A DNA stretch of 64,000 nucleotides. It comes from Hydractinia symbiolongicarpus. Lineage: Eukaryota; Cnidaria; Hydrozoa; Anthoathecata; Hydractiniidae. Positions 13,301 to 26,700 of the stretch are shown one piece after another. The notes beneath the pieces were generated by a model that had not been told where the DNA came from, searched no databases, and worked only from the letters and a program-made list of their open reading frames with translations. Location of the stretch: assembly GCF_029227915.1 (NCBI RefSeq), contig NC_079876.1, positions 34,455,828-34,519,827 of the forward strand. The letters run 5' to 3'. The number at the start of each line of letters is the position of its first letter. Position 1 is the first letter of the stretch. The position numbers were made by a program, and so were the translations under genes.

Positions 13301-14150
13301 TTGAAACTGTCGCTATTTCTTCAGCGCGCGATAACGGATAGGATTGGTCCCACAGTAAAGAATGACTTATTTATCTAAACTCTTAAATGAAGCGCTACCA
13401 CAGCGGCCAGTGTAATCGCTGAGTTCCGGCAATCACGTCAAATTAAAAAGAATGTTATTTCTTGAAGTCCAATTGTCTCATTTTTCACATTTATCAGGTC
13501 ACAGTCCAAAGTTAGTTCAATTAAGTCCCACAGTCAATCGTTTCTTTGTTAAAAGCGATGAAACCTAGTAGTATCAAAAAAATATCGCTAAATACATGTT
13601 GGTACGAATATGTGACTCAACCGTTGAAACTCAAACGGATTGACACCGTTAGAAAGTCAATGAAGTGTAGTTTTTGAAACTGTCGCTATTTCTTCAGCGC
13701 GCGAAAGCGGATAAGATTGGTCCCACAGTAAAGAACGACTTATTTATCTAAATTTTTAATGAAGCGCTACCACAGAGCCCAGTGTAATCGCTGAGTTTCG
13801 GCAATCATGTCAAATTAAGAGGAATGCTATTTCTTGGAGTCCAATTGTCTCCTTTATCACATTTATCAGGTCACATTCCAAAGTTAGGTCAATTAAGTCC
13901 CACAGTCAATCGTTTCATAGTTAAAAGCGATGCAACCTAGTAATATCAGAAAAATATCGCTAAATACATGTTTGTACGAATATGTGACCCAACCGTTGTA
14001 ACACAAACGGACTGACACCGTTAGAAAGTCAATGAGATGTAGTTTTCGAAACTGTCGATATTTCTTCAGCGCGCGATAACGGATAGGATTGGTCCCACAG
14101 CAAAGAATGACTTATTTATCTAAATTTTCAAATGAAGCGCTACCACAGCG
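10350..14150 (+). repeat. 4-monomer HOR, about 2.5 copies (1,492-bp unit)
   Basis: The monomer with CAGCGGCCAG, AAATTAAAAAGAATG and CTTGAAGTCC has its GGCA landmark at 10444, 11936 and 13428: two steps of exactly 1,492 bp (4 x 373). Member 2 carries AAGACGAATGC (AAGAGGAATGC in the last copy) and CACATTCC. Member 3 carries AAGAACG. Member 4 carries GGGATAACAGATAGGATTAG. The third copy is incomplete: it has members 1-3 and then runs into the 5-mer region. One monomer in it is 1 bp short (TTTTTAATGAAG near 13757). Confidence 0.88.
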
Positions 14151-15359
14151 GCCAGTGTAATCGCTGAGTTCCGGCAAACACGTCAAATTAAGAAGAACGT
14201 TATTTCTTGGAGTCCAATTGTCTCATTTATCACATTTATCAGGTCACAGTCCAAAGTTAGTTCAATTAAGTCCCACAGTCAATCGTTTCACTGTTAAAAG
14301 CGATGCAACCTAGTAATATCAGATAAATATTGCTAAATACATGTTGGTACGGATATGTGACCCAAACGTTGTAACTCAAACGGACTCACACCGTTAGAAA
14401 GTCAATGAAATGTAGTTTTTGAAACTATTGGTACTTCTTCAGCGCGCGCTAACGGCTAGGATTGGTCCCACAGTAAAAAAATGACTTTTTTAGCTTAATT
14501 TTTAAATGAAGCGCTACCACAGCGCCTAGTGTCATCGCTGAGTTGCGGCAATCACGTCAAATTAAGAAGAATGTTATTTCTTGGAGTCCAATTGTCTCAC
14601 TTTCACATTTATAAAGTCACAGTCCATAATCACTTCAATTAAGTCCCACAGTCAATCGTTTCACTGTTAAAAGCCATACAACCTAGTAATATCAGAAAAA
14701 TATCGCTAAATTCATGTTGGTACGAATATGTGCCTCAACCATTGTAACTCAAACGGATTGATACTGTTAGAAAGTTAATGAAATGTACTTTTTGAAACTG
14801 TCTCTATTTCTTCAGCGCGGGATAACAGCTAGGATTGGTCCCACAGTAAGAAATGACTTATTTATCTAAATTTTTAAATGAAGCGCTACCACAGAGACCA
14901 GTGTAATCGCTGAGTTCCGGCAATCACGTCAAATTAAGAAGAATGTTATTTCTTGAAGTCCAATTGTCTCATTTTTCACATTTATAAGGTCACAGTCCAA
15001 AGTTAGTTCAATTAACTCCCACAGTCAATCGTTTCATTGTTAAAAGCGATGCAACCTAGTAATATCAAAAAAATATCGCTAAATACATGTTTGTACGAAT
15101 ATGTGACACAACTGTTAAAACTCAAACGGACTGACGACGTTAGAAAGTCAATGATATGTAGTTTTTGAAACTGGCGCTATCTCCTCAGCGCGCGATAACG
15201 GCTAGGATTGGTCCCACAATAAAAAATGACTTTTTTTATCTTAATTCTTTAATGACGCGCTACCACAGAGCCCAGTGTAATCGCTGAGTTTCGGCACCAT
15301 GTCAAATTAAGTAGAATGTTAATTATTGGAGTCCAATTGTCTCCTTTATCACATTTATC
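13495..15359 (+). repeat. 5-monomer HOR, copy 1 (1,865-bp unit)
   Basis: Its marker is AGTTGCGGCAATCACG with CGCCTAGTGTCATCG (GGCA at 14547), together with TTTATAAAGTCACAGTCC and ATAATCACTTC. The marker recurs at 16412, exactly 5 x 373 later. The first part of this copy is also members 1-3 of the third 4-mer copy, so the 5-mer formed from 4-mer material plus three new monomer types. The last monomer reads GTTAATTATTGG, unlike its partner (GTTATATCTTGG), and looks like a patchwork. Confidence 0.85.
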
Positions 15360-17220
15360 AGGTCACAGTCCAAAGTTAGTTCAATTAAGTCCCACAGTCA
15401 ATCGTTTCTTTGTTAAAAGCGATGAAACCTAGTAATATCAAAAAAATATCGCTAAATACATGTTGGTACGAATATGTGACCCAACCGTTGAAACTCAAAC
15501 GGATTGACACCGTTAGAAAGTCAATGAAGTGTAGTTTTTGAAACTGTCGCTATTTCTTCAGCGCGCGAAAGCGGATAAGATTGGTCCCACAGTAAAGAAC
15601 GACTTATTTATCTAAATTTTTAAATGAAGCGCTACCACAGAGCCCAGTGTAATCGCTGAGTTTCGGCAATCATGTCAAATCAAGAGGAATGCTATTTCTT
15701 GGAGTCCAATTGTCTCCTTTAGCACATTTATTCGGTCACATTCCAAAGTTAGTTCAATTAAGTCCCACAGTCAATCGTTTCATAGTTAAAAGCGATGCAA
15801 CCTAGTAATATCAGAAAAATATCGCTAAATACATGTTTGTACGAATATGTGACCCAACCGTTGTAACACAAACGGACTGACACCGTTAGAAAGTCAATGA
15901 GATGTAGTTTTCGAAACTGTCGATATTTCTTCAGCGCGCGATAACGGATAGGATTGGTCCCACAGCAAAGAATGACTTATTTATCTAAATTTTCAAATGA
16001 AGCGCTACCACAGCGCCCAGTGTAATCGCTGAGTTCCGGCAAACACGTCAAATTAAGAAGAACGTTATTTCTTGGAGTCCAATTGTCTCATTTATCACAT
16101 TTATCAGGTCACAGTCCAAAGTTAGTTCAATTAAGTCCCACAGTCAATCGTTTCACTGTTAAAAGCGATGCAACCTAGTAATATCAGATAAATATTGCTA
16201 AATACATGTTGGTACGGATATGTGACCCAAACGTTGTAACTCAAACGGACTGACACCGTTAGAAAGTCAATGAAATGTAGTTTTTGAAACTATTGCTACT
16301 TCTTCAGCGCGCGCTAACGGCTAGGATTGGTCCCACAGTAAAAAAATGAGTTTTTTAGCTTAATTTTTAAATGAAGCGCTACCACAGCGCCTAGTGTCAT
16401 CGCTGAGTTGCGGCAATCACGTCAAATTAAGAAGAATGTTATTTCTTGGAGTCCAATTGTCTCACTTTCACATTTATAAAGTCACAGTCCATAATCACTT
16501 CAATTAAGTCCCACAGTCAATCGTTTCACTGTTAAAAGCCATACAACCTAGTAATATCAGAAAAATATCGCTAAATTCATGTTGGTACGAATATGTGCCT
16601 CAACCATTGTAACTCAAACGGATTGATACTGTTAGAAAGTTAATGAAATGTACTTTTTGAAACTGTCTCTATTTCTTCAGCGCGGGATAACAGCTAGGAT
16701 TGGTCCCACAGTAAGAAATGACTTATTTATCTAAATTTTTAAATGAAGCGCTACCACAGAGACCAGTGTAATCGCTGAGTTCCGGCAATCACGTCAAATT
16801 AAGAAGAATGTTATTTCTTGAAATCCAATTGTCTCATTTTTCACATATATAAGGTCACAGTCCAAAGTTAGTTCAATTAAGTCCCACAGTCAATCGTTTC
16901 ATTGTTAAAAGCGATGCAACCTAGTAATATCAAAAAAATATCGCTAAATACATGTTTGTACGAATATGTGACACAACCGTTAAAACTCAAACGGACTGAC
17001 GACGTTAGAAAGTCAATGAAATGTAGTTTTTGAAACTGGCGCTATCTCCTCAGCGCGCGATAACGGCTAGGATTGGTCCCACAATAAAAAATGACTTTTT
17101 TTATCTTAATTCTTTAATGACGCGCTACCACAGAGCCCAGTGTAATCGCTGAGTTTCGGCACCATGTCAAATTAAGTAGAATGTTATATCTTGGAGTCCA
17201 ATTGTCTCCTTTATCACATT
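15360..17220 (+). repeat. 5-monomer HOR, copy 2
   Basis: Offset 1,865 bp from copy 1 with the same order of monomers. Sporadic differences were seen: CGCTGAGTTCCGGCAAACACG is shared, but GACTCACACCG at ~14385 is GACTGACACCG here, and CTTGAAGTCC at ~14954 is CTTGAAATCC here. The match ends near 17220, where the following CAATGGTTTCATAG does not fit the equivalent CAATCGTTTCTTTG. Confidence 0.85.
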
Positions 17221-17830
17221 TATCAGGTGACAGTCCAAAGTTAGTTCAATTAAGTCCCACAGTCAATGGTTTCATAGTTAAAAGCGATGCAACCTAGTAA
17301 TATCACAAAAATATCGCTAAATACATGTTTGTACGAACATGTGACACAACCGTTAAAACTCAAACGGACTGACGACGTTAGAAAGTCAATGAAATGTAGT
17401 TTTTGAAACTGTCGCTATTTCTTCAGCGCGCGATAACGGATAGGATTGGTCCCACAGTAAAGAATGACTTATTTATCTAAATCTTTAAATGAAGCGCTAC
17501 CACAGCGCCCAGTGTAATCGCTGAGTTCCGGAAATCACGTCAAATTAGGAAGAATGTTATTTCTAGAAATCCAATTGTCTCATTTATCACATTTATCAGA
17601 TCACAGTCCAAAGTTAGTTCAATTAAGTCCCACAGTCAATCGTTTCATAGTTAAAAGCGATGCAACCTAGTAATATCAGATAAATATCGCTAAATACATG
17701 TTGGTACGAATATGTGACCCAAACGTTGTAACTCAAACGGACTGACACCGTTAGAAAGTCAATGAAATGTAGTTTTTAAAACTATTGTTACTTCTTCAGC
17801 GCGCGCAAACGGCTAGGATTGGTCCCACAG
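17221..17830 (+). repeat. Satellite monomers between the 5-mer and 16-mer blocks
   Basis: About 1.6 monomers. They include the type marked GGAAATCACGTC (~17530) with AATCCAATTGTCTC and CAGATCACAG. That combination recurs only far away near 37312, about 53 monomer lengths downstream, so these monomers have long-range relatives. The monomer at 17323-17342 contains a near-complete dyad (listed separately). Confidence 0.8.
17323..17342. other. GTAC-centred dyad in a satellite monomer
   Basis: ACATGTT-T-GTAC-G-AACATGT: 7-bp arms and a GTAC centre match as an inverted repeat, with one mismatched pair flanking the centre. Many monomers carry this form (for example 18069-18088 and 24037-24056). Most others have the decayed right arm AATATGT. 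It is an unproven candidate site for a dimeric DNA-binding protein. Confidence 0.6.
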
Positions 17831-20800
17831 TAAGAAATGACTTATTTATCTAAATTTTTAAATGAAGCGCCACCACAGAGCCCAGTGTAATCGCTGAGTT
17901 TCGTCAATCATGTCAAATTAAGAAGAATGTTATTTCTTGGAGTCCAATTGTCTCCTTTATCACATTTATCAGGTGACAGTCCAAATTTAGTTCAATTAAG
18001 TCCCACAGTCAATCGTTTCATAGTTAAAAGCGATGCAACCTAGTAATATCACAAAAATATCGCTAAATACATGTTTGTACGAACATGTGACCTAACCGTT
18101 GTAACTCAAGCGGACACACACCGTTAGAAAGTCAATGAAATGTAGTTTTTGAAACTGTCGCTATTTCTTCAGCGCGCGATAAGGGATAGGATTGGTCCCA
18201 CAGTAAAGAATGACTTATTTATCTAAATTTTTAAATGAAGCGCTACCACAGCGCCCAGTGTAATCGCTGAGTTCCGGCAATCACATCAAATTAAGAAAAA
18301 TGTTATTTCTTGGAGTCCAATTGTCTCATTTATCACATTTATCAGATCACACTCCAAAGTTAGTTCAATTAAGTCCCACAGTCAATCGTTTCACTGTTAA
18401 AAGCGATGCAACCTAGTAATATCAGATAAATATCGCTAAATACATGTTGGTACGAATATGTGACCCAAACGTTGTAACTCAAACGGACTGAGACCGTTAG
18501 AAAGTCAATGAAATGTAGTTTTTGAAACTATTGCTACTTCTTCAGCGCGCGCAAACAGCTAGGATTGGTCCCACAGTAAGAAATGACTTATTTATCTAAA
18601 TTTTTAAATGAAGCGCTACCACAGAGCCCAGTGTAATCGCTGAGTTTCGTCAATCATGTCAAATTAAGAAGAATGTTATTTCTTGGAGTGCAATTGTCTC
18701 CTTTATCACATTTGTCAGGTGACAGTCCAAAGTTAGTTCAATTAAGTCCCACAGTCAATTGTTTCATAGTTAAAAGCGATGCAACCTAGTAATATCAGAT
18801 AAATATCGCTAAATACATGTTGGTACGAATATGTGACCCAAACGTTGTAACTCAAACGGACTGACACCGTTAGAAAGTCAATAAAATGTAGTTTTTGAAA
18901 GTATTGCTACTTCTTCAGTGCGCGCTAACGGCTAGGATTGGTCCCACAGTAAAAAAATGACTTTTTTTAGCTTAATTTTTAAATGAAGCGCTACCACAGC
19001 GCCCAGTGTAATCGCTGAGTTCCGGCAATCACGTCAAATTAAGAAGAATGTTATTTCTTGGAGTCAAATTGTCTCACTTTCACATTTATAAAGTCACAGT
19101 CCATAATCAGTTCAATTAAGTCCCACAGTCAATCGTTTCACTGTTAAAAGCCATACAACCTAGTAATATCAGAAAAATATCGCTAAATTCATGTTGGTAC
19201 GAATATGTGCCTCAACCATTGTAACTCAAACGGATTGATACTGTTAGAAAGTTAATGAAATGTACTTTTTGAAACTGTCTCTATTTCTTCAGTGCGGGAT
19301 AAACGGTAGGATTTGTCCCACAGTAAGAAATGACTTTTTTATCTAAATTTTTAAATGAAGCGCTACCACAGAGACCAGTGTAATCGCTAAGTTTTGGCAA
19401 TCATGTCAAATTAGGAAGAATGTTATTTCTTGGAGTACAATTGTCTCCTTTATCACATTTATCAGGTGACAGTCCAAAGTTAGTTCAATTAAGTCTCACA
19501 GTCAATCGTTTCATTGTTAAAATCGTTGAAACCTAGTAATATCAAAAAAATATCGCTAAATACATGTTAGTACGAATATGTGACACAACCGTTGAAACTT
19601 AAACGGAGCGACACCGTTAGAAAGTCAATGAAATGTAGTTTTTGAAACTGTCGCTATTTCTTCAGCGCGCGATAACGGTCAGGATTGGTCCCACAGTAAA
19701 GAATGACTTATTTACCCAAACTTTTAAATGAAGCGCTACCACAGCGCCCAGTGTAATCGCTGAGTTCCGGCAATCACGTCAAATTAAAAAGAATGTTATT
19801 TCTTGGAGTCCAATTGTCTCACTTTCACATTTATAAGTTCACAGTCCATAGTCAGTTCAATTAAGTCCCACAGTCAATCGTTTCACTGTTAAAAGCCATA
19901 CAACATAGTAATATCAGAAAGATATCGCTAAATATATGTTGGTACGAATATGTGCCTCAACCATTGTAACTCAAACGGATTGATACTGTTAGAAGGTCAA
20001 TGAAATGTAGTTTTTGAAACTGTCGCTATTTCTTCAGCGCGGGATAACAGCTAGGATTAGTCCCACAATAAAAAATGACTTTTTTTATCTTAATTCTTTA
20101 ATGACGCGCTACCACAGAGCCCAGTGTAATCGCTGAGTTTCGGCACCATGTGAAATTAAGAAGAATGTTATATTTTGGAGTCCAATTGTCTCCTTTATCA
20201 CATTTATCAGGTGACAGTCCAAAGTTAGTTCAATTAAGTCCCACAGTCAATTGTTTCATAGTTAAAAGCGATGCAACCTAGTAATATCACAAAAATATCG
20301 CTAAATACATGTTTGTACGAACATGTGACCTAACCGTTGTAACTCAAACGGACAGACACCGTTAGAAAGTCAATGAAATGTAGTTTTTGAAACTGTCGCT
20401 ATTTCTTCAGCGCGCGATAACGGATAGGATTGGTCCCACAGTAAAGAATGAGTTATTTATCTAAGGTTTTAAATGAAGCGCTACCACAGCGCCCAGTGTA
20501 ATCGCTGAGTTTCGGCAATGATGTCAAATTAAGAAGAATGTTATTTCTTGGAGTCCAATTGTCTCCTTTATGACATTTATCAGGTGACAGTCCAAAGTTA
20601 GTTCAATTAAGTCCCACAGTCAATCGTTTCATAGTTAAAAGCGATGCAACCTAGTAATATCAGAAAAATATCGCTAAATACATGTTTGTACGAATATGTG
20701 ACCCAACCGTTGTAACACAAACGGACTGACACCGTTAAAAAGTCAATGAAATGTAGTTTTTGAAACTGTCGCTATTTCTTCAGCGCGCGATAGCGGATAG

Positions 20801-23790
20801 GATTGGTCCCACAGCAAAGAATGACTTTTTTTATCTTAATTCTTTAATGACGCGCTACCACAGCGCCCAGTGTAATCGCTGAGTTCCCGCACTCACGTCA
20901 AATTAAGAAGAATGTTATTTCGTGGAGTCCAATTGTCTCACTTTCACATTTATCAGTTCACAGTCCATAGTCAGTTCAATTAAGTCCCACAGTCAATCGT
21001 TTCACTGTTAAAAGCCATACAACCTAGTAATATCAGAAAGATATCGCTAAATATATGTTGGTACGAATATGTGCCTCAACCATTGTAACTCAAACGGATT
21101 GATACTGTTAGAAAGTCAATGAAATGTAGTTTTTGAAACTGTCGCTATTTCTTCAGCGCGGGATAACAGCTAGGATTGGTCCCACAATAAAAAATGACTT
21201 TTTTTATCTTAATTCTTTAATGACGCGCTACCACAGAGCCCAGTGTAATCGCTGAGTTTCGGCACCATGTCAAATTAAGAAGAATGTTATATTTTGGAGT
21301 CCAATTGTCTCCTTTATCACATTTATCAGGTGACAGTCCAAAGTTAGTTCAATTAAGTCCCACAGTCAATTGTTTCATAGTTAAAAGCGATGCAACCTAG
21401 TAATATCACAAAAATATCGCTAAATACATGTTTGTACGAACATGTGACCTAACCGTTGTAACTCAAACGGACAGACACCGTTAGAAAGTCGATGAAATGT
21501 AGTTTTTGAAACTGTCGCTATTTCTTCAGCGCGCGATAACGGATAGGATTGGTCCCACAGTAAAGAATGACTTATTTATCTAAATTTTTAAATGAAGCGC
21601 TACCACAGCGCCCAGTGTAATCGCTGAGTTTCGGCACCATGTCAAATTAAGAAGAATGTTATATCTTGGAGTCCAATTGTCTCCTTTATCACATTTATCA
21701 GGTGACAGTCCAAAGTTAGTTCAATTAAGTCCCACAGTCAATCGTTTCATAGTTAAAAGCGATGCAACCTAGTAATATCAGATAAATATCGCTAAATACA
21801 TGTTTGTACGAATATGTGACCCAACCGTTGTAACACAAACGGACTGACACCGTTAGAAAGTCAATGAAATGTAGTTTTTGAAACTGTCGCTATTTCTTCA
21901 GCGCGCGATAACGGATACGATTGGTCCCACAGCAAAGAATGACTTTTTTTATCTTAATTCTTTAATGACGCGCTACCACAGAGCCCAGTGTAATCGCTGA
22001 GTTTCGGCACCATGTCAAATTAAGAAGAATGTTATATCTTGGAGTCCAATTGTCTCCTTTATCACATTTATCAGGTGACAGTCCAAAGTTAGTTCAATTA
22101 AGTCCCACAGTCAATCGTTTCATAGTTAAAAGCGATGCAACCTAGTAATATCAGAAAAATATCGCTAAATACATGTTTGTACGAATATGTGACCCAACCG
22201 TTGTAACACAAACGGACTGACACCGTTAGAAAGTCAATGAAATGTAGTTTTTGAAACTGTCGCTATTTCTTCAGCGCGCGATAACGGATAGGATTGGTCC
22301 CACAGCAAAGAATGACTTTTTTTATCTTAATTCTTTAATGACGCGCTACCACAGAGCCCAGTGTAATCGCTGAGTTTCGGCACCATGTCAAATTAAGAAG
22401 AATGTTATATCTTGGAGTCCAATTGTCTCCTTTATCACATTTCTCAGGTGACAGTCCAAAGTTAGTTCAATTAAGTCCCACAGTCAATCGTTTCATAGTT
22501 AAAAGCGATGCAACCTAGTAATATCAGATAAATATCGCTAAATACATGTTGGTACGAATATGTGACCCAAACGTTGTAACTCAAACGGACTGACACCGTT
22601 AGAAAGTCAATGAAATGTAGTTTTTGAAACTGTCGCTATTTCTTCAGCGCGCGATAACGGATAGGATTGGTCCCACAGCAAAGAATGACTTTTTTTTTCT
22701 TAATTCCTTAATGACGCGCTACCACAGAGCCCAGTGTAATCGCTAAGTTTCGGCACCATGTCAAATTAAGAAGAATGTTATATCTTGGAGTCCAATTGTC
22801 TCCTTTATCACATTTATCAGGTGACAGTCCAAAGTTAGTTCAATTAAGTCCCACAGTCAATCGTTTCATAGTTAAAAGCGATGCAACCTAGTAATATCAG
22901 ATAAATATCGCTAAATACATGTTGGTACGAATATGTGACCCAAACGTTGTAACTCAAACGGACTGACACCGTTAGAAAGTCAATGAAATGTAGTTTTTGA
23001 AACTATTGCTACTTCTTCAGCGCGCGCTAACGGCAAGGATTGGTCCCACAGTAAAAAAATGACTTTTTTTGGCTTAATTTTTAAATGAAGCGCTACCACA
23101 GCGCCCAGTGTAATCGCTGAGTTCCGGCAATCACGTCAAATCAAGAAGAATGTTATTTCTTGGAGTCCAATTGTCTCACTTTCACATTTAAAAGGTCACA
23201 GTCCATAATCAGTTCAATTAAGTCCCACAGTCAATCGTTTCACTGTTAAAAGCCATACAACCTAGTAATATCAGAAAAATATCGCTAAATACATGTTGGT
23301 ACGAATATGTGCCTCAACCATTGTAACTCAAACGGATTGATACTGTTAGAAAGTCAATGAAATGTAGTTTTTGAAACTGTCGCTATTTCTTCAGCGCGCG
23401 ATAACGGCTAGGATTGGTCCCGCAGTAAAAAATGACTTTTTTATCTTAATTTTTAAATGAAGCGCTACCACAGAGCCCAGTGTAATCGCTGAGTTTCGGC
23501 AATCATGTCAAATTAAGAAGAATGTTATTTCTTGGAGTCCAATTATCTCCTTTATCACATTTATCAGGTGACAGTCCAAAGTTAGTTCAATTAAGTCCCA
23601 CAGTCAATCGTTTCACTGTTAAAAGCGATGCAACCTACTAATATCAGATAAATATTGCAAAATACATGCTGGTACGGATATGTTACACAAACGTTGTAAC
23701 TCAAACGGACTGACACCGTTAGAAAGTCAATGAAATGTAATTTTTGAAACTATTGCTACTTCTTCAGAGCGCGCTAACGGCTAGGATTGG
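17830..23790 (+). repeat. 16-monomer HOR, copy 1 (5,968-bp unit)
   Basis: The marker GCGCCACCACAGAG at 17867 recurs at 23835, an offset of 5,968 bp, exactly 16 x 373. Rare variants shared with copy 2 include AAGCGGACACACACCG (~18109), GTGCGGGATAAACGG (~19291), ACTTATTTACCCAAAC (~19710), GAGTTATTTATCTAAGG (~20449), GAAAGTCGATG (~21484), ACATTTCTCAGG (~22437), the 9-T tract near 22691, and CTACTAATATC with CATGCTGGTACGG (~23634-23677). The block contains six monomers of the short CGGCACCATG subfamily. In the interior positions compared, no difference from copy 2 was found. Confidence 0.92.
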
Positions 23791-26700
23791 TCCCACAGTA
23801 AGAAATGACTTATTTATTTAAATTTTTAAATGAAGCGCCACCACAGAGCCCAGTGTAATCGCTGAGTTTCGTCAATCATGTCAAATTAAGAAGAATGTTA
23901 TTTCTTGGAGTCCAATTGTCTCCTTTATCACATTTATCAGGTGACAGTCCAAATTTAGTTCAATTAAGTCCCACAGTCAATCGTTTCATAGTTAAAAGCG
24001 ATGCAACCTAGTAATATCACAAAAATATCGCTAAATACATGTTTGTACGAACATGTGACCTAACCGTTGTAACTCAAGCGGACACACACCGTTAGAAAGT
24101 CAATGAAATGTAGTTTTTGAAACTGTCGCTATTTCTTCAGCGCGCGATAAGGGATAGGATTGGTCCCACAGTAAAGAATGACTTATTTATCTAAATTTTT
24201 AAATGAAGCGCTACCACAGCGCCCAGTGTAATCGCTGAGTTCCGGCAATCACATCAAATTAAGAAAAATGTTATTTCTTGGAGTCCAATTGTCTCATTTA
24301 TCACATTTATCAGATCACACTCCAAAGTTAGTTCAATTAAGTCCCACAGTCAATCGTTTCACTGTTAAAAGCGATGCAACCTAGTAATATCAGATAAATA
24401 TCGCTAAATACATGTTGGTACGAATATGTGACCCAAACGTTGTAACTCAAACGGACTGAGACCGTTAGAAAGTCAATGAAATGTAGTTTTTGAAACTATT
24501 GCTACTTCTTCAGCGCGCGCAAACAGCTAGGATTGGTCCCACAGTAAGAAATGACTTATTTATCTAAATTTTTAAATGAAGCGCTACCACAGAGCCCAGT
24601 GTAATCGCTGAGTTTCGTCAATCATGTCAAATTAAGAAGAATGTTATTTCTTGGAGTGCAATTGTCTCCTTTATCACATTTGTCAGGTGACAGTCCAAAG
24701 TTAGTTCAATTAAGTCCCACAGTCAATTGTTTCATAGTTAAAAGCGATGCAACCTAGTAATATCAGATAAATATCGCTAAATACATGTTGGTACGAATAT
24801 GTGACCCAAACGTTGTAACTCAAACGGACTGACACCGTTAGAAAGTCAATAAAATGTAGTTTTTGAAAGTATTGCTACTTCTTCAGTGCGCGCTAACGGC
24901 TAGGATTGGTCCCACAGTAAAAAAATGACTTTTTTTAGCTTAATTTTTAAATGAAGCGCTACCACAGCGCCCAGTGTAATCGCTGAGTTCCGGCAATCAC
25001 GTCAAATTAAGAAGAATGTTATTTCTTGGAGTCAAATTGTCTCACTTTCACATTTATAAAGTCACAGTCCATAATCAGTTCAATTAAGTCCCACAGTCAA
25101 TCGTTTCACTGTTAAAAGCCATACAACCTAGTAATATCAGAAAAATATCGCTAAATTCATGTTGGTACGAATATGTGCCTCAACCATTGTAACTCAAACG
25201 GATTGATACTGTTAGAAAGTTAATGAAATGTACTTTTTGAAACTGTCTCTATTTCTTCAGTGCGGGATAAACGGTAGGATTTGTCCCACAGTAAGAAATG
25301 ACTTTTTTATCTAAATTTTTAAATGAAGCGCTACCACAGAGACCAGTGTAATCGCTAAGTTTTGGCAATCATGTCAAATTAGGAAGAATGTTATTTCTTG
25401 GAGTACAATTGTCTCCTTTATCACATTTATCAGGTGACAGTCCAAAGTTAGTTCAATTAAGTCTCACAGTCAATCGTTTCATTGTTAAAATCGTTGAAAC
25501 CTAGTAATATCAAAAAAATATCGCTAAATACATGTTAGTACGAATATGTGACACAACCGTTGAAACTTAAACGGAGCGACACCGTTAGAAAGTCAATGAA
25601 ATGTAGTTTTTGAAACTGTCGCTATTTCTTCAGCGCGCGATAACGGTCAGGATTGGTCCCACAGTAAAGAATGACTTATTTACCCAAACTTTTAAATGAA
25701 GCGCTACCACAGCGCCCAGTGTAATCGCTGAGTTCCGGCAATCACGTCAAATTAAAAAGAATGTTATTTCTTGGAGTCCAATTGTCTCACTTTCACATTT
25801 ATAAGTTCACAGTCCATAGTCAGTTCAATTAAGTCCCACAGTCAATCGTTTCACTGTTAAAAGCCATACAACATAGTAATATCAGAAAGATATCGCTAAA
25901 TATATGTTGGTACGAATATGTGCCTCAACCATTGTAACTCAAACGGATTGATACTGTTAGAAGGTCAATGAAATGTAGTTTTTGAAACTGTCGCTATTTC
26001 TTCAGCGCGGGATAACAGCTAGGATTAGTCCCACAATAAAAAATGACTTTTTTTATCTTAATTCTTTAATGACGCGCTACCACAGAGCCCAGTGTAATCG
26101 CTGAGTTTCGGCACCATGTGAAATTAAGAAGAATGTTATATTTTGGAGTCCAATTGTCTCCTTTATCACATTTATCAGGTGACAGTCCAAAGTTAGTTCA
26201 ATTAAGTCCCACAGTCAATTGTTTCATAGTTAAAAGCGATGCAACCTAGTAATATCACAAAAATATCGCTAAATACATGTTTGTACGAACATGTGACCTA
26301 ACCGTTGTAACTCAAACGGACAGACACCGTTAGAAAGTCAATGAAATGTAGTTTTTGAAACTGTCGCTATTTCTTCAGCGCGCGATAACGGATAGGATTG
26401 GTCCCACAGTAAAGAATGAGTTATTTATCTAAGGTTTTAAATGAAGCGCTACCACAGCGCCCAGTGTAATCGCTGAGTTTCGGCAATGATGTCAAATTAA
26501 GAAGAATGTTATTTCTTGGAGTCCAATTGTCTCCTTTATGACATTTATCAGGTGACAGTCCAAAGTTAGTTCAATTAAGTCCCACAGTCAATCGTTTCAT
26601 AGTTAAAAGCGATGCAACCTAGTAATATCAGAAAAATATCGCTAAATACATGTTTGTACGAATATGTGACCCAACCGTTGTAACACAAACGGACTGACAC